Shown: piece by piece, positions 13,001-26,600 of the stretch | Numbering within the stretch: position 1 is the stretch's first letter | Layout of the letters: each line of letters opens with the position of its first letter | Translations under genes and position numbers: made by a program | Assembly: GCA_034509425.1 (NCBI GenBank) | Contig: JAVTVJ010000550.1 | Coordinates: forward strand, 2,670,994-2,734,993 | DNA: 64,000 nucleotides | Direction of reading: 5' to 3' | DNA from: Eopsaltria australis | Lineage: Eukaryota; Chordata; Aves; Passeriformes; Petroicidae | The notes under the pieces: generated by a model | Seen by the model: only the letters and a program-made list of their open reading frames with translations | The model's database searches: none | What the model was told of the DNA's origin: nothing

Positions 13001-16000
13001 TACCCCTCCAGCTGCAGGAGGAAGAGCTTTGTAATAACTTTTAGTCACCAGATGGCACTAGTACAGAAACCAGACATCACCCTTCAGTGGCGAAATGTGA
13101 AACACAGCATGATCTATCTGTAAATACTTATTTAAAACCCATAAACTGAGTTAATTAATGCTCCAAATCCTTGTTAGTGGAAGCTGTAATGGTTTCTGAT
13201 ATTTAAATAAATATGGATGAGAAACTTGACAGGCACCCACCATGAAATTTGCTGTTTTCTTTTAAATATGCAAAACAGGATATACAGTCTCTCACTGTAC
13301 CTGAAAATATTCCACCCGAAGATAGTAGCTATGGACTGTTACAGTCAATTTTAAAAAATCCACATTGGGTTTAATTCTGGCATACTACTTTATTATGAAG
13401 CAAAGAACATCCCTATAGTAAAGGAATCTGCAAATCTGAGGAGAAAATTAGAACTGAGGGATGTATCCCTCCCTCTCCCCAACTCCTGTTTTGTAGCTGC
13501 ATGTTAATACAACCTCTGGCATGGATACTCTGTTCAATGATTCTACTCTTGAGATATTATCAGCTCTGTAAACAGCCAATGTAGCTCAGCTAAACTCTCA
13601 CGGTACCTTCATCCTCAGGTTTTTGCAGGAGTTAGAGGGTAGGCTTACATTTTTCCATATAGCATTGCCACCAGCTGGAGAATGGATCGTCTGAATCAGT
13701 TTGCAGACTCAAATACATTAATTCAGCATTTTTTGTTGGGATTCAATCCCAGAGGTGTCAATTTTGGACCCACCTTTTCTGGTGTACTAATTTTTCCTTT
13801 GAGTTCAAAAGTCAAATCGCCCTTCCACAGGACCCAAATAACACAGAGTCTTTTTTGCTGACCAAAATACCTGCTTTAAAGCTCTCCTCCCAAAGGACTG
13901 AAGATAAATACACATTAAAGATGTTTGTGTTATTTGGGTGTAGACAGATTGAGACATTGCCAGGACACACATTAAGCTACTGACTGAAGGCAAATGCAAC
14001 ATCTTGTGCGTAGCCTTGCAATCGGCTAGAAACACATTGTTTATCCCTTAAAATTAAAGTTGTTTCTACACAAATTCTCTTCAGACTACAGAGTTCAACA
14101 CTAAAAAACACATGCTCCACAAACACATAAAGGAGAAAAAATATGGCTTTCTAAATATGGATAGAAAAAAGACATGACACAGTATAAAAAAACATGGCAT
14201 TACAGGACTCAAGCAGGCATGAAGAATAAGCTTGCTGAAATACAACAATTGTGTATCTCTGATTTTTTCAATGTGGAAAGTTGTGCAATTTGTCTGTAAA
14301 AATGGTGATTAAATATATCAGTGAACTCAAGAGTTAGAAGATTTCAGATAAGATATAACTATTTAAAACCAATAAGAATACATGAAACTGCATTCAGTAG
14401 CAGGGGAAAAGTATAGAAATGCTCATTCAGGGCATGAGTGAACCTCTGAAAAAAATTCAGAAACAATTCCGATCACTCTGTCTCATAATTGGCTACATTT
14501 AATTCCACTAAAGCATCAAGCATTACCAGAAGTAACATAATCTGAGCCTTTAACGCAATTTCTATGTTCACATATCCCTGCCTCTCTTTAGCAGAGCTTG
14601 CAAAGCAAAAGAAGAATTATACATGATCATGCAGAATGAGAGCAGCAAGGGTCAGAATTTATACTGGCAATAATCACAATGACTGCTCAGAGACAAAAAT
14701 CAGCAGCTTGCCAATTGGCCAGCATGTGCAAGCTGACATCACATGACTCCACAGCTTATAAGTACCTTAAGATAGATCTTTGCAGCTTTCTTTTTAATCT
14801 ACATAATATTAACTATTTTAAAGAACAAAAATGGAAGGCCCCACTCAGATTATAAAAAGCTGCTGACTGAAGCAGCACCAAAAAGACCAGTAGGTTAAGC
14901 CCAAAAAACCCAACAGAAATTAGGGGAAAAACTGAGCAAGAGGAAAATAAACAAAGCCACTGTGGAGACATTCAGACTGCAGGAGGCATCCTCTGCTTTA
15001 CTATTACTGCTGGAAATAGAAGGGTAGTGCCCACCACCCAGGAGAAACAAACAGACATCCAGCTACCCTCAAACAAAAAATACACTAAAAACATTGGCCC
15101 CATAAACAAGGCTTGGACACATAGGTCCAGAAACATTTGGTTCCACTCACACAGTACAAGAGAAGTAAGAACACTTCTGTGTTGGACCAAGCTTGAAAAG
15201 AAGTCATCTCAGGGGAAAAAAAAAATGAGTATAATTTCACAGAGAAAGGTGGGCTCATTTTTTTCCCGTTCCCCTATGGATTTGGCCCACTGAGGGGAGA
15301 GAAAAGTGTACCTCAACACTTCAAAGAAATGAGCAAGAAATAATAATGGAAGATGGAACAGGAAATAGAAAATTAAAGGTAACAGTTCATTTCCTACTGG
15401 ATTTTGGTGAGGGTGGTTAACATACTTTTTAACATTACATGTCAAAAAATACTTGGCACAATTGAATTCCCCTTAAGCTTGTAAACCTCAGGAAAGTACC
15501 CAATTCCCAAACTGATAATAATGGGAAATTGACTGGTTTATGCCGGGGGTTTTGCTTGTTTGTTTTTATACCCACTCTGAGGGAAGGAAAACCAGATTTT
15601 ACATGAAAGCCTAATACATAATTTGAGTTTGTGAAAAGACGTAATCCTTGTTAATCATTTTCTTTTGTGCACAACTGAAAGGTGTTTACATACACTATGC
15701 TATTAAAGGCAATGTAAGGCAATAAAGTAAGACCCTGGATTTAAGAAAAAAAATAAAAAGGTTTTTCAGCTACCTCCAGCTCTTGAATTAATCAAAGCAT
15801 ATTATCAAGATTTGTCTGAATACCACCCCCCCCCCCTACAGCTCATTAAGCCTGCCCTTTTGAAATGCTGCAGCAGCTGAAGCAAGAGGCAACACAGAGA
15901 AGATAAAATGCAGCTGCTCTCCACCAGGCACCAGGCTCCAGGCTGCCCAGTCGGCTCCTCTGACAGCATCTGCCTCAGGCTGCAGGGTCAGGCACTAATG

Positions 16001-19000
16001 ATCAGAGAGGGCACAGATACAGGGAGCTTTGGACACTAAAGGCAAAGCCATTTTACTTGGGCATTTATATATATGGTCTGAATTTCAGAAAGATTTGGGG
16101 GCTGTGTATGGTTTCTTTGAACACACAGGTGTTGCTTTACATTTGAAAGGGTGTCAGATGTAGAAAGGTACAAGGTACCTCCTTCTGTATCACTTGTTTA
16201 GTGATTGTCTGAGGCAGGAAGACTTGGAGAAGAGCAACTGTGATGCAGAATTACACCCAAAGCAGCTGCCACACTTGGATTAGCTAGGGATACCATCATT
16301 GGTGCTCTTATTTGCTCTCAGTATGAAGCAGCTGTCAAAGATGACGAAAATGAAAAGTGTCAGTGCTGCTTTCCACTCTCATGGTTTCCACTCTCCCTTC
16401 ACAGCCCTGTTTCTTTGCCACTCTACAGCACTGATGGAAAACTGCATCCTTTAAATCCATAGCACTGCAAAAAGCTTGACAGCATTGGAGATCGTGGCAA
16501 ACGTGCGGCACCACAAGTACCCAGCTCTCTGAGGACCACTTTAAGCACAAAAGGACAAGGAGAACAAGATGAGGAATTCGAGCAGCAAAAACACATGAAA
16601 ATAAATTTTGCACATGCTGGACCAACAGACCATCATCACAGTTTCTCCCATCTAACTTCTTCCTTGATGTTCCTGATCCTTGACCTTCTGGCTCAGTTAC
16701 ATTTAGGGTTGAGGTTTTGTATTTGTAATAAGACAAAAGCAAATAATGAATTGTGTAATAGGGTAAGCCTTATTTACAGTCAAGCAAAATGTGACTTAAA
16801 TGGAGAGTCCTTGAAATCACATGCATAATACATTCTGCTGAATTTACATTGATTTTAAATATGATGTTGGGAGCATTATGGCAAGTAATGACAGGGAGCT
16901 ATTTGTAAGTCACTGCAGAAATATTTTGCTTTTCTAATAAGTGATCCTCATGTGACTTATCACAACAATTTATGCATCTGGACCATGACATGAAATATCA
17001 ATCTTGCATGAGTGTAAAAGTATGAGCGGTCGTCTTCTCCCTACAAATCAGTTTAAGAGGATCAGTTCTCAGATCTTTCTCTACCTTCCTGGATGGTCTG
17101 CGATGCAGAGTGAAAGAACAGGTGAGTTTGACAGTGCAACCTTCTTCATGGTAGACAGTAATGCTTTGGAAGATGTGAGGGGAAGCAGAAGTCACACAAG
17201 GTGAGGCTCCGTTTTGTGCAGTTCCACTTCATGTTTCTGTCCTGCCACATGCCTACCAGTGGAAAATCAGTAGGCATAATGTTTTCAGCAAGTGTCCCAA
17301 GAATAATTTTTTACTATGACATATCATGGCATTTGATGATTCACTGGAAGTGCTTGATTATGCACATTTTGATGAGCTTTTTTCACTGTGCAGGCTTGGG
17401 AAAAAAACACACACACACAAAGTAAATACCTCCTCTTGCTCTGACGTTGTTCTAACTTTCACAAGTCACTCCATTCGTTTTAGGATCTTCAGTTTTTTAT
17501 TACTGTCTTTCAGCTCCTGCAAAATGTGAATTGCTTTCACAGTAGTGTAAGTTAAGAAGGGAGGGAAAAGGGAGTAGTGAACAGTGAGATTTACTCTGTG
17601 TGGAAAAGCCTCACAGTAGCCAAGATCAAATTTGGAAAGTCAAGCTCCCAATGTCAAAATTCAGAGGTAAGGTTGAAATCCCTTATAACATTCACCAGCC
17701 TAGAACAATACCAAGATGCATTCCTGACAAAGCCTGACTGAAGCTATAGAGTTACTGGAGAGCACAGAGCCTTCACCCTTTAGGAGCAGCTCCAGGCATT
17801 AGCATTACCAGGTCACAGTTCAGATATCTTCATATTTCAAATCCATCAGTCACATACCGCTATTTAAACATCTCTCAGTCTCAGGGTACTATAAAATCCT
17901 CTAGACAGTTTCTTTTTGACAAACACCCACAAGCAGCATATGTGAAGTATCATTTTAATGCTACATAATGGGAACTGAATTTGGTCCCAAATACAGCATC
18001 AAGATTAATAAAATACATCCTGATGGCTGAGTTATCTACTACTCATTTTGGATATAGTCAAAAATAAGCCAGATTCCTGATTCAGGATTTTTTTTTTTAT
18101 TTATTTGCCTTTTGTTCCACATGGTAATATTACTGAAGCATAGCTCTGGATTCTGTACCATCCTGAAATCAAGAGAATAATTTCTGAGTACTGTTGTATT
18201 TTTGCCCACTACAATATAAGTTTTATTGACAAAGACAAACTAAAATCTTTGTTTGGAGTGCAAGAATTAATGTTGAAACAGTTCTGTGAAGGACTGCAGA
18301 TGATGCTTCTGAAGACCTAGCTGTAATGCCAAGATCTGGCACAGACTGGGTATCACTAAGTAGATTGCTCCCCATTTAATTAGAGTAAAATCAAATTTCT
18401 ACCTGTATTTACACATGGGATGCTCTGTTAAAAGTGAAAGTACATAGAAAAAGAGCTGCAGATAAGAACACAAGGACAGGTGTTACATACACTTCCTGCA
18501 CATAGGTATTGCATTTTAGAGGATCTAGGCTTGAATGAATTTTCCCGGCAAAAGAAGACTCTGCATCTACTAATATCTACATTGTGGCTTTTGTGGATGC
18601 TGTAGGAGTCACTGCACCCAGAAAACAGAGTACTGGTTTCTGCAACTGCATCAGTTAGCTAAGTAAAAGTGCAACACTTTTACAAATCTCTACTCAAATA
18701 CATCACAGCTGCAACTGCAAAATCTCTACCAAAATAGAAAAAAAAAAATCTCTTAAAAACTGAAAATCACAACAGTGCCTAGATCAGAGGATAGAAGAGA
18801 GAATGCCCCATTTTATTTCAATTAAGTTCTAATAGCAAAATGACACGTGAACAGAAATCCAGTGAGTCATAGCTGAGTAACATGATTTTGTGTAACAGCA
18901 GGGAAGAATTATTAAGGAAATCAAGCCACCGTAATACGCAACACAAAAATTTACATGTGGATGAATTTAGGTCTTTTCAACTGCGACAGCAAGCATTGCT

Positions 19001-19977
19001 GTTTGGCTAGGTAAGCAGAGAGAAAGAACACAGAATACTAAATTAGGAACAGTCCCTTAAATGCTCAGATTGCAATTGCTCTAGAGAAGCATCCTTGTTT
19101 ACAGCCTTTACTTGAAAATTTTAGTGATGTTGCAAGAGAGCAAGGCACCACCTCTCTCCAGTAATTTTTTATCCAGACATTAATGATCTCCACAGACCAG
19201 CAATGCACGAAACTTAGAAATAAATAATTGATGATTTTACACAGTCTGGGCTGGCTGAGTCATCTCCAATAGGCTATTAAAACAGCATCATGAGCTCAGC
19301 TGGTATAAAATGCCTAGAAATCCCCAGTTCTTCCTGCAACTGAAGCCTTTTTTCCATTCTGGCTGAAGACAATGAGAAAAACAAACAATTGAAGGAAAAT
19401 TTGAGGAGAAGGTAGGGAGGGGGTTTGAGCTTTTTACCCCCGTCTTTAGACATCTCCCCCTTTTCCTTTCCTAGTTTCTGCAGCTCTGGTCACAACTTTT
19501 TCTGTACACCTACAGCTCTCGTGGAGGTGAGGAAAGAAACCAGCTGTTCCAAAAAACAAAGGCAAGCTCCCAGATCAGGACCATAAAGTCAATAGCATTG
19601 CTCCTGGGATACTCTCAGGGATACAGAACAATTACAGATCTTGGCATTGTAGCAAATACCCTGATTTTGAGCATAAATACCATAGCCTCTGTATCCACAT
19701 TTAGCGGGGGGGACTTCACCCCCATACTGGACATACCAAAAGGTTTTTACTGGTTGAACGTAAAAGAAGCTAAGTCAGCTTCTTCATCTCCCCAGAGTGA
19801 GGGGGTGGTCATTGCTGAGCTGTGGGAGTCACTGCTCAGGCATCTCACAGCAGAGCATTTCTGAGAAAGCTTTCTGAGCTATCATGACCAGGGAATAGCG
19901 GAAACCAGATTTTTTAAGACATAAAGGCTCTGGTTAAGAGCAGAGAGAAACCCGGAGTTTCCTGACTCCAAGCTGTG
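10001..19977. other. 10 kb of AT-rich unique sequence, no gene seen
   Basis: This is the longest stretch here without a recognised large repeat. It holds a C run at 15826-15836, a short CA repeat at about 17408-17419, and T/A runs near 18089 and 18740. The longest frame is 135 codons on the minus strand at 16335-16742, with no domain I recognise. A promoter-like cluster (TGAGTCA, CCAAT, TATAAAA) lies at 19256-19310. Intronic or intergenic DNA is the simplest reading. Confidence 0.4.
15826..15836. repeat. poly-C run of 11
   Basis: Eleven consecutive C on the plus strand after TACCA, in otherwise AT-rich DNA. Confidence 0.9.
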
Positions 19978-20023
19978 TTACAGAATCGTACAATCACATA
20001 AGAGTTTGGGCTGGAAAGAAGAA
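19978..20023 (-). mobile_element. short CR1 3' end fragment
   Basis: The plus strand reads ACAGAATCGTACAATCACAT and then AGAGTTTGGGCTGGAAAGAA. This is the reverse complement of a CR1 3' terminus with decayed ATTCTATG-type repeats. The piece is only about 45 bp and ends just before the SINE. Confidence 0.6.
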
Positions 20024-20029
20024 AGCTGA

Positions 20030-20150
20030 CCCTGAGATCAGCTCAGTTGGTCAGAGCATGGTGCTAATAACACCAAGATTGCAGGTTTGATCTCCATATG
20101 GGCCATTTGTGTAAGAGTTGGACTTTCAGAATATTCGATGATTCTGTGAA
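20030..20150 (+). mobile_element. tRNA-Ile-derived SINE (TguSINE1-like), second copy
   Basis: This copy has the same organisation as the one at 6199-6337. It has an A-box-like TCAGCTCAGTTGG at 20038-20050, then AGCATGGTGCTAATAACACC with the AAT anticodon position, then a B-box-like GGTTTGATCTC at 20084-20094 and ATGGGCCATT. The tail AAGAGTTGGACT leads to AATATTCGATGATTCTGTGAA, a CR1-like 3' end better preserved than in the first copy. The B box has lost the C of GGTTCGA, and the first bases of the tRNA head are degraded. It is a fossil SINE rather than a tRNA gene. Confidence 0.88.
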
Positions 20151-20185
20151 CAGAAGTCTACCAGACAAGCTTTTCCAGTGTACCC

Positions 20186-20672
20186 TGGTCTTAAGTGACA
20201 CTAGATACGACAATTTCAGATGATCTAGTAGATCAGGCAAGCTTATGTACCAATTTGCAGAAAAATAATATTATTCCTGGCTCCTGCTAAGGCCATTAGT
20301 TTTTGCAGTAGCCAGGAGGGTGCATGGCTAAGAACCAGTGATTTTCAACACCACCTCCCATCATTTTCTGGGAACATGGGTGGGGGTACAAGGAAGCAGT
20401 CAGGAATTGTCAGGCTCAGCATGGTGAGCATTTGCATTTTGTCCACTTTGGTCATTAATATTGTCACTGTTCCTGTTCATTTTCTTATCTTATTGTTTTC
20501 TCCATGTCCAATAAATTGCTCTTACCACAACCTGTGATTTTTACCTTTTGTGCCTCAAATTCTCCTCTCCAGAGAGAGGAGGGAGAGGAAGCAGGGAGTG
20601 AATGAGTGGTATGTAATTTGAATGGTTTCATGGGAACACTAAATTAGGGAATACCATTCCCAAACCACGACA
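20186..20672 (+). mobile_element. solo LTR, 3' half well supported, 5' end tentative
   Basis: The 3' half is recognisable as an avian ERV LTR. GGTGAGCATTTGCATTTTGT lies near 20422, the polyadenylation signal AATAAA at 20510-20515, and TGATTTTTACCTTTTG near 20535. A purine-rich segment with GGGAGTGAATGAGTGG and a terminal CCAAACCACGACA ending at 20672 follow. TACCC follows the end (20673-20677), and TACCC also occurs at 20181-20185 just before a TG. That would give a 487-bp LTR with a 5-bp duplication. The 5' portion does not match the family start I remember, so it may be mutated or rearranged, and 20186 is tentative. No internal retroviral sequence adjoins it. Confidence 0.68.
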
Positions 20673-20677
20673 TACCC

Positions 20678-23600
20678 CAATGTGAATTGTAACTCTCGCT
20701 GGCAAAGTTTGCTACCAGGAAGACGACCATCATGTAGTCTCACAGCCTGTATATTATCATACTGCTCTATATTATCATACACACACCCCTAAATCATGCA
20801 AGAATCACATGAGGATCAAATAATAAAAATAATAGTAAAAAAACCTAAACAACCAAGCCCTGCTCCAAGGCCAGTTCCTCAATTTGTGACCTTCCTGGAG
20901 CACTATGTGTCAGAGCAGCTAAGAGACAGAGGATGGAGAAAGCACCAAGATAAGAAGTCAAGCTGCAATTTTACCTCTACCTGACAGTCTAGTAGCAATA
21001 AGCCATGAAAAGAGGCCTTGCTCTCCTCTCCTCCCTCCTGGCCACGGATTCTCATTATCTCGTTTCTACAGGCTGGAAGCTAAATGGCAGATACTGCTCA
21101 TGCATACAAATCTAAATTTTCTCTGGTTTAGCAGGCTTACTGCAGCCATTTCAGTGTAAAAAAACCACAAGAAACCACTTTTTTTTTTTTTTTAATTGCC
21201 TTTAGATGCTGGATTAATTTTGCTGCACCACACAGCCTTGTCTTTGGAGATACTCTAGGAGTAAGTTTTTCTATAGGATACAGTAGAGCAAAGGGCAGAA
21301 TTTCTAGCTCAGATCACAAAAGCAGATCAGTAGCTGCTCAGCACCAAGCTGTGCATGTCTCTAACTCTGAAGCACAGAGCAGTACCAATTTTACTTTCAT
21401 GACAGGTCACAGCCACTCTGATACTGATAACTGAACAGATTGTTCCCAGCACAATAAAAGTTAGGTACGAAGGGTGATCTTGCACTATCATTGCTGGTTC
21501 TCAAACCATAGCTTCTCATTTTTTTCCTGTTTCTTACTTTAACACTAAAAAAGTTAGAGCTACAAAAATCTGAGTTAGTAAATAAAAAATTCTATCTGAA
21601 TTTCTTCAGTGAAATTCTGGTTTTGAATAATTAACTGTTTCCATGACAGAAGCCTAAAAATACTTATTAAGAGTAGCACCCCAGCCCATTACATTTTTAC
21701 CCTCCTAGCTGGAAACAGCAAAATCATTGGAAGATTATGTACCAAGTAAAAAATTTTCCTAAGAAAAACAAAAGCAAAACAGCCACACATACAAACAAAC
21801 CCACAAAAAACCAACCAAAAAAAACCAACCAAACAAAAAAAAAACCAAACCACCACCACCAACAAAAGCAAACAAAAAAAACCAAACAAAAAACAACCCA
21901 CAAAAACCCCCTAAACAACCCACAAACATTTCACATTTGAATAGAAAGGATTAACAAATTCTATCTAATAAGACATCCAAAATCCAGAAAATAAACCAAG
22001 AGTCATGATATTGTGAACTAAACCTGATTTAAGCATAGATGCACCTCTTCAGTGGTATCCTGTACCCATTCAGGGTCTCCCACACATCACAGTTTTCTCT
22101 ATCTTTGTGCTGCTACTACATTTATACTATCTTTGTGCTGCCATTTACTAAATGGCCATGAGAATATTTTATCAGTTACTCCATAGAGATAGTAGCCAAA
22201 ATTAATTATGCTTTTGTTAGTGTAATGATGATAATAGATTAGAATGGGGCCAAATGATTGGGACAACTGGGTACATTTAATAGAAGTCAGTGCTGGCTAA
22301 TATGTTTGAAAAGACACCACCCAAAGAAAAGATAAATAAGAAAATCCTAAAGACTGTTTATAGCAACTAATCATCATCAAATAACTGCTAATTAATGGTT
22401 CAAAATGAGTTAGAATGTCCAGATCCCATTTTATTGGGCAACATTATAAGATTCTCTCTTTTTCCTGATTCATCTGAAGAGAGAGCTTAATGAAATTCCT
22501 CCCTCTTCTCCAGCCTCTCCAAAAGCTCCAAAAACCCAAAAAACAAAGAAAAAGAAAAAAAAAAAAAAAACCAAAGAAAAAAATCTAGCGTGCAAGCCCT
22601 CTGAGATAGGGAGGATAGTTGGGGTCTTGACAAAAAAATGAATCACTTTTGGAAACATAAACAGCAAAAATACACTAAAAACAGCAACTTGTCTATGACT
22701 GAGAACTCTGTCTAAAGGGGAACTTGCTGAAAACACTAAAGTAGAGAAAGAAAAGGGAAATAAAATGGTTAAGAAAAATATCTGGTTCCTGGAGATACTA
22801 TTACGAGTGCCTAGGGGAAAAATGTTACATTTTTTAAAATTAGGTACCATTTTCCAAACAATCTTTTTCTATATCCTGATGGTTTCTCAGTGCAAGATGT
22901 GCACTGCCAGAACTATCCTATTTTCCAGGGCTTCTGATGGGAAAAGATATTATGCTATAATGAATCTAACAATCTTATATCCTCTATTTATAATGGACCC
23001 AGAATTCTCCAAAAATAATTGGAGTAGTTTCTTAACTTCAAGTCTTCTACTATTACCAGTGCTTAGCAGCAAAGAGAATTGAACACTTTACTAAGTAATA
23101 ACATGAAAACTCCAAGAAAAGCTTTCCAACAGACTGCCAAGTTTTATCAGGCATCAAGTGATTAAAGTTCAGTTCAGACTATGGTTAGATGAGGCAATCT
23201 TCTGGACCTGATTTATCAGAGGTGGGGGGGTTACCCACTATAGATAAAATACTGCATTGAAACAGAGCCTGGTAGAATGCAGAAAGACTGAACTGAGCTA
23301 AACAAGTCTAATTAAGGGCATCAGAATTTACATATCCTCCAAATATCACTTGTAGATTAAGTCTTTCCTAGGAAATTGGTGAAGACCTATTCTTAACATA
23401 ATGATTACCTTGATAAGGAAAAACAGATCAGCAACGCTACCCAAAACCCTAACGTTGCAATAAGACCTAAGTCAGTATTTGTGCATCTTTAATGTACAAA
23501 AGAAAAAACAAGTAATCCATGTACTTTAATATTAACCTCCAATTAGCCCTGATACATATCCATGGTAGATTTCCATTTTGCTGCCTTTCCCATAGGCAGG

Positions 23601-26600
23601 GTCACCCTCTTCTCCCAAGTTCTGGTCTTCTTTTGAATAAGACTCTTTTGAATAGAGTCTTCATACCATAGACCCTAGATAAGCAATTACAAAATCTACT
23701 TGAATGTCTTTGTTTGTAAGACAATTAATTTAAGTCTATATGTATTTAAATGTTACATAGAAGCAACACCTTCAGGTCAATTTGTTGTTTTCTTAAACAT
23801 CCATGGGCGTTTCAGGTTTACATTTGTTCAGAGCTCCTGCATAAACAATCTGAAATGGCTGTGATTTTGTGTCACACTTACATTGTTTGCTGTGGCCTTA
23901 TAAAAGCACTGATGAAAGGCTTATTAGAAATATGTTTAATCTGATTTTTTTTTGTTCTGAACAGCTCCAGTAGACAAGATTCTTAACTCTCAACTACTCT
24001 AACTCCATTTCTCTAGCTATATTTGCCAAAAGACTGTTCCCCTGTAAATTATTTCAACAGATACAATTCACAGAAATAATGTTATGAGTGCACTGAATTT
24101 CTAACATCTCTAAAGAAATAAGGGCTTATGTCAGCCAAGATTTCAGATGAAAACAGGAGGACTCCCCTTTCATATAATTTGTTTATGACTGCCTAGTATT
24201 TAAAATTCCAGTTTCTGTGTATTGATATATGATTTGCTTCAATTCTCGTGTGCTTAAAAAAAAAAAAACAAAAAAAAAATCCCAAACACATACAGAAAAC
24301 CTGTAAAAACAAATAAATAAAAACACAACCCCCACAAATGTACAGCAGATCAAGATTCTGTTAATTCTGAAACAAAGTAAAAATGTTGCTAAAGAATATT
24401 TAGGGGCATTTTTTACATAATGAAAAAAGACCAAAAACCAATCCCAAACAAACAATTAAAGGGGGTTTTTTCTGCCTTGTTTTTAGCCTCAGGAGATGCA
24501 ATTTGCTGTTCCTTTCTGAAATAAAGTACAAGTCCATTGACTGCAACATGAAAATTTCCAAGAACTCATTTGTTCAAGAACACATTTTGGGTGTTTACTA
24601 GGTGCTTGAGCTAATGGAAAAATAAGTTTGGAACAGTGAAATTCAATTTTGCAATTAGTGATCTATCATATCTGTTCCTCTAAAGATGCCTATGCCTTAG
24701 CAGAACTGATATACTTCGGGAAGTAAGGCAATAGAAACACTTCTAACGTGAGGCACAATTTCACTCCGAAGTTTTATAGCAGCCTATGTATTATCCTATT
24801 TCTTTCATTAGGAGATATTAAAGTACTTCACAAAAGCAATCAGTACTGTTAACTTCAACTTCCAGGTGGGGAAGGAGATTCACATTGAAATACAGTTTTG
24901 TCCAACAGGAATGGTTTGGCCCTCCCATACACTAAGACACTTTCTAGATAACCTAACACATTGCATTTTTTCTTGTTTTGCTTTCCTGGCTACAAACTTC
25001 ATGTCAAATGCACGAATAGGGGTAATACATGCAGGAACTGTATGAAACCAAAGTATAGCTCAAATTTGTAGTGCAGTGGAATCAGAGCCTTTAGGAACTG
25101 AGTTTTCTAGGTTTTACAGAAATAATATAAGGTTAAGAATATACCAGAAGTTAACAAAAGAGTACACAGCATCTCCCACATCTCTTACTAAAAGAAAAGA
25201 AAATCTGATTTTATCTTATCAGAAGTGTTTTCATTCTTCATACTCTGGTGTTGTGTCTAATGCCATGAGGAAATGCACAGCGAGGGTATCATGTTTGTGC
25301 ATGCCTGTGACAGTGCATCATCAGACAGCCCTCAGGAGACACATTTGCCTCTTGGGTGCCACAGATGTACAGACAACAAAACAAAGGGCAGCAGATGTCA
25401 TTCAAAGGGTCCACTTATGCAACTGCTTGCAACGTAAGGTTTATCACTCTTGAAAAATGCTTTGATATTGATTTGAGATTAGATAATTAGTTAAACACTA
25501 CAAAAGGCAATTGCTGAGAAGTGTCTAACAGTTCTTTCTTCTAAAAGTGCACATTGCCCTCAGAAAAAGTTTCCACGTAAACACATCCTAGGACCTGTTG
25601 GGGAGAAAGCTAGTGAAGAATGGCCACTAAAAAGAAGTTTCTCCTGTTAGCCAAAAAACATCTATGCACATCAGCCAGTTCAATTGCCAGTCTTTACAGC
25701 CACAACAAATACAAGCTTCTTTGGAAAGATAGGGATATTAAACAGTGTTTGTGATATATGTTAAGTATTTCTTGACAAAATACTTCAACACAATGATAAT
25801 TTGTGGTAGAAAACAAAGGCAAAGCCCATGATTACATCAGCTAAAACACACTGTATCTCACCAATTGCAGCTCTGAGAGCCATCAGCCCTCCATTTATTT
25901 CAGAAAGGACTGTTAGGAGCCTCTGTTGGAAAATGCCTCATTTCATTCAAGTTACTCTGCAAACCAAGTCCCTGATGTTCACAAGCATGAATGAAGCCTG
26001 ATAAAGCCCAAGTAAGAACATTTCATTCTCAGGCTGTTTCTAAATATGGACACCTGTCTTCTTTGAAATCCCATTCTAAAAAGGGAGCAGGAAATTCCTG
26101 CAGAAAAGTTAGCACTCTGGTAAACTCATAAAACGCTGATGGTTTCTGTGGCTTGCTGAGGCCACAGGCCTGTCCACATTCACCACATCATGACTGCAGA
26201 AGGGTTATTAGTAATCCAAAATTAAAATACTTACTCTGAAAAGGGATAATTTTGCTGTTTCATGCTGTCAAATGAACCTGTAGGTGGACAATGATATTTC
26301 AATGGGGGCTGAAGGTGAATAAAAACGGAATTAAGCTGAATGCTAAATTCAGCAGTATCATAGGAAACCAGGGTCTCTGAAACGAAATCAGATGAATCTC
26401 GCAATGACTAAGTATTGGATAAGCAGCCTGAATGCTTCACTAATTTAATCTTTTTTACCAATAGGGAAAAGTCTCCCTGCTCAACTCCCGCCAGTGAAAG
26501 AGGTGCTGAGTAATCAACTCAGCAGACAAGGCTGGTGGTGTATAGATAGCAATGAAATTGCCTTATTAATATGGCATGCCGATTTCAAGGGACAAAACAT

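Noticed and set aside
20030..20106. second tRNA-Ile gene
   Set aside because: Same reason: damaged T-loop and missing acceptor pairing, with the SINE tail following.
21689..21940. Small hydrophobic or lysine-rich proteins
   Set aside because: They are translations of an A/C low-complexity tract and its complement.
22470..22850. 126-codon minus frame
   Set aside because: It contains a run of phenylalanines from a poly-A tract and shows no domain; chance frame.
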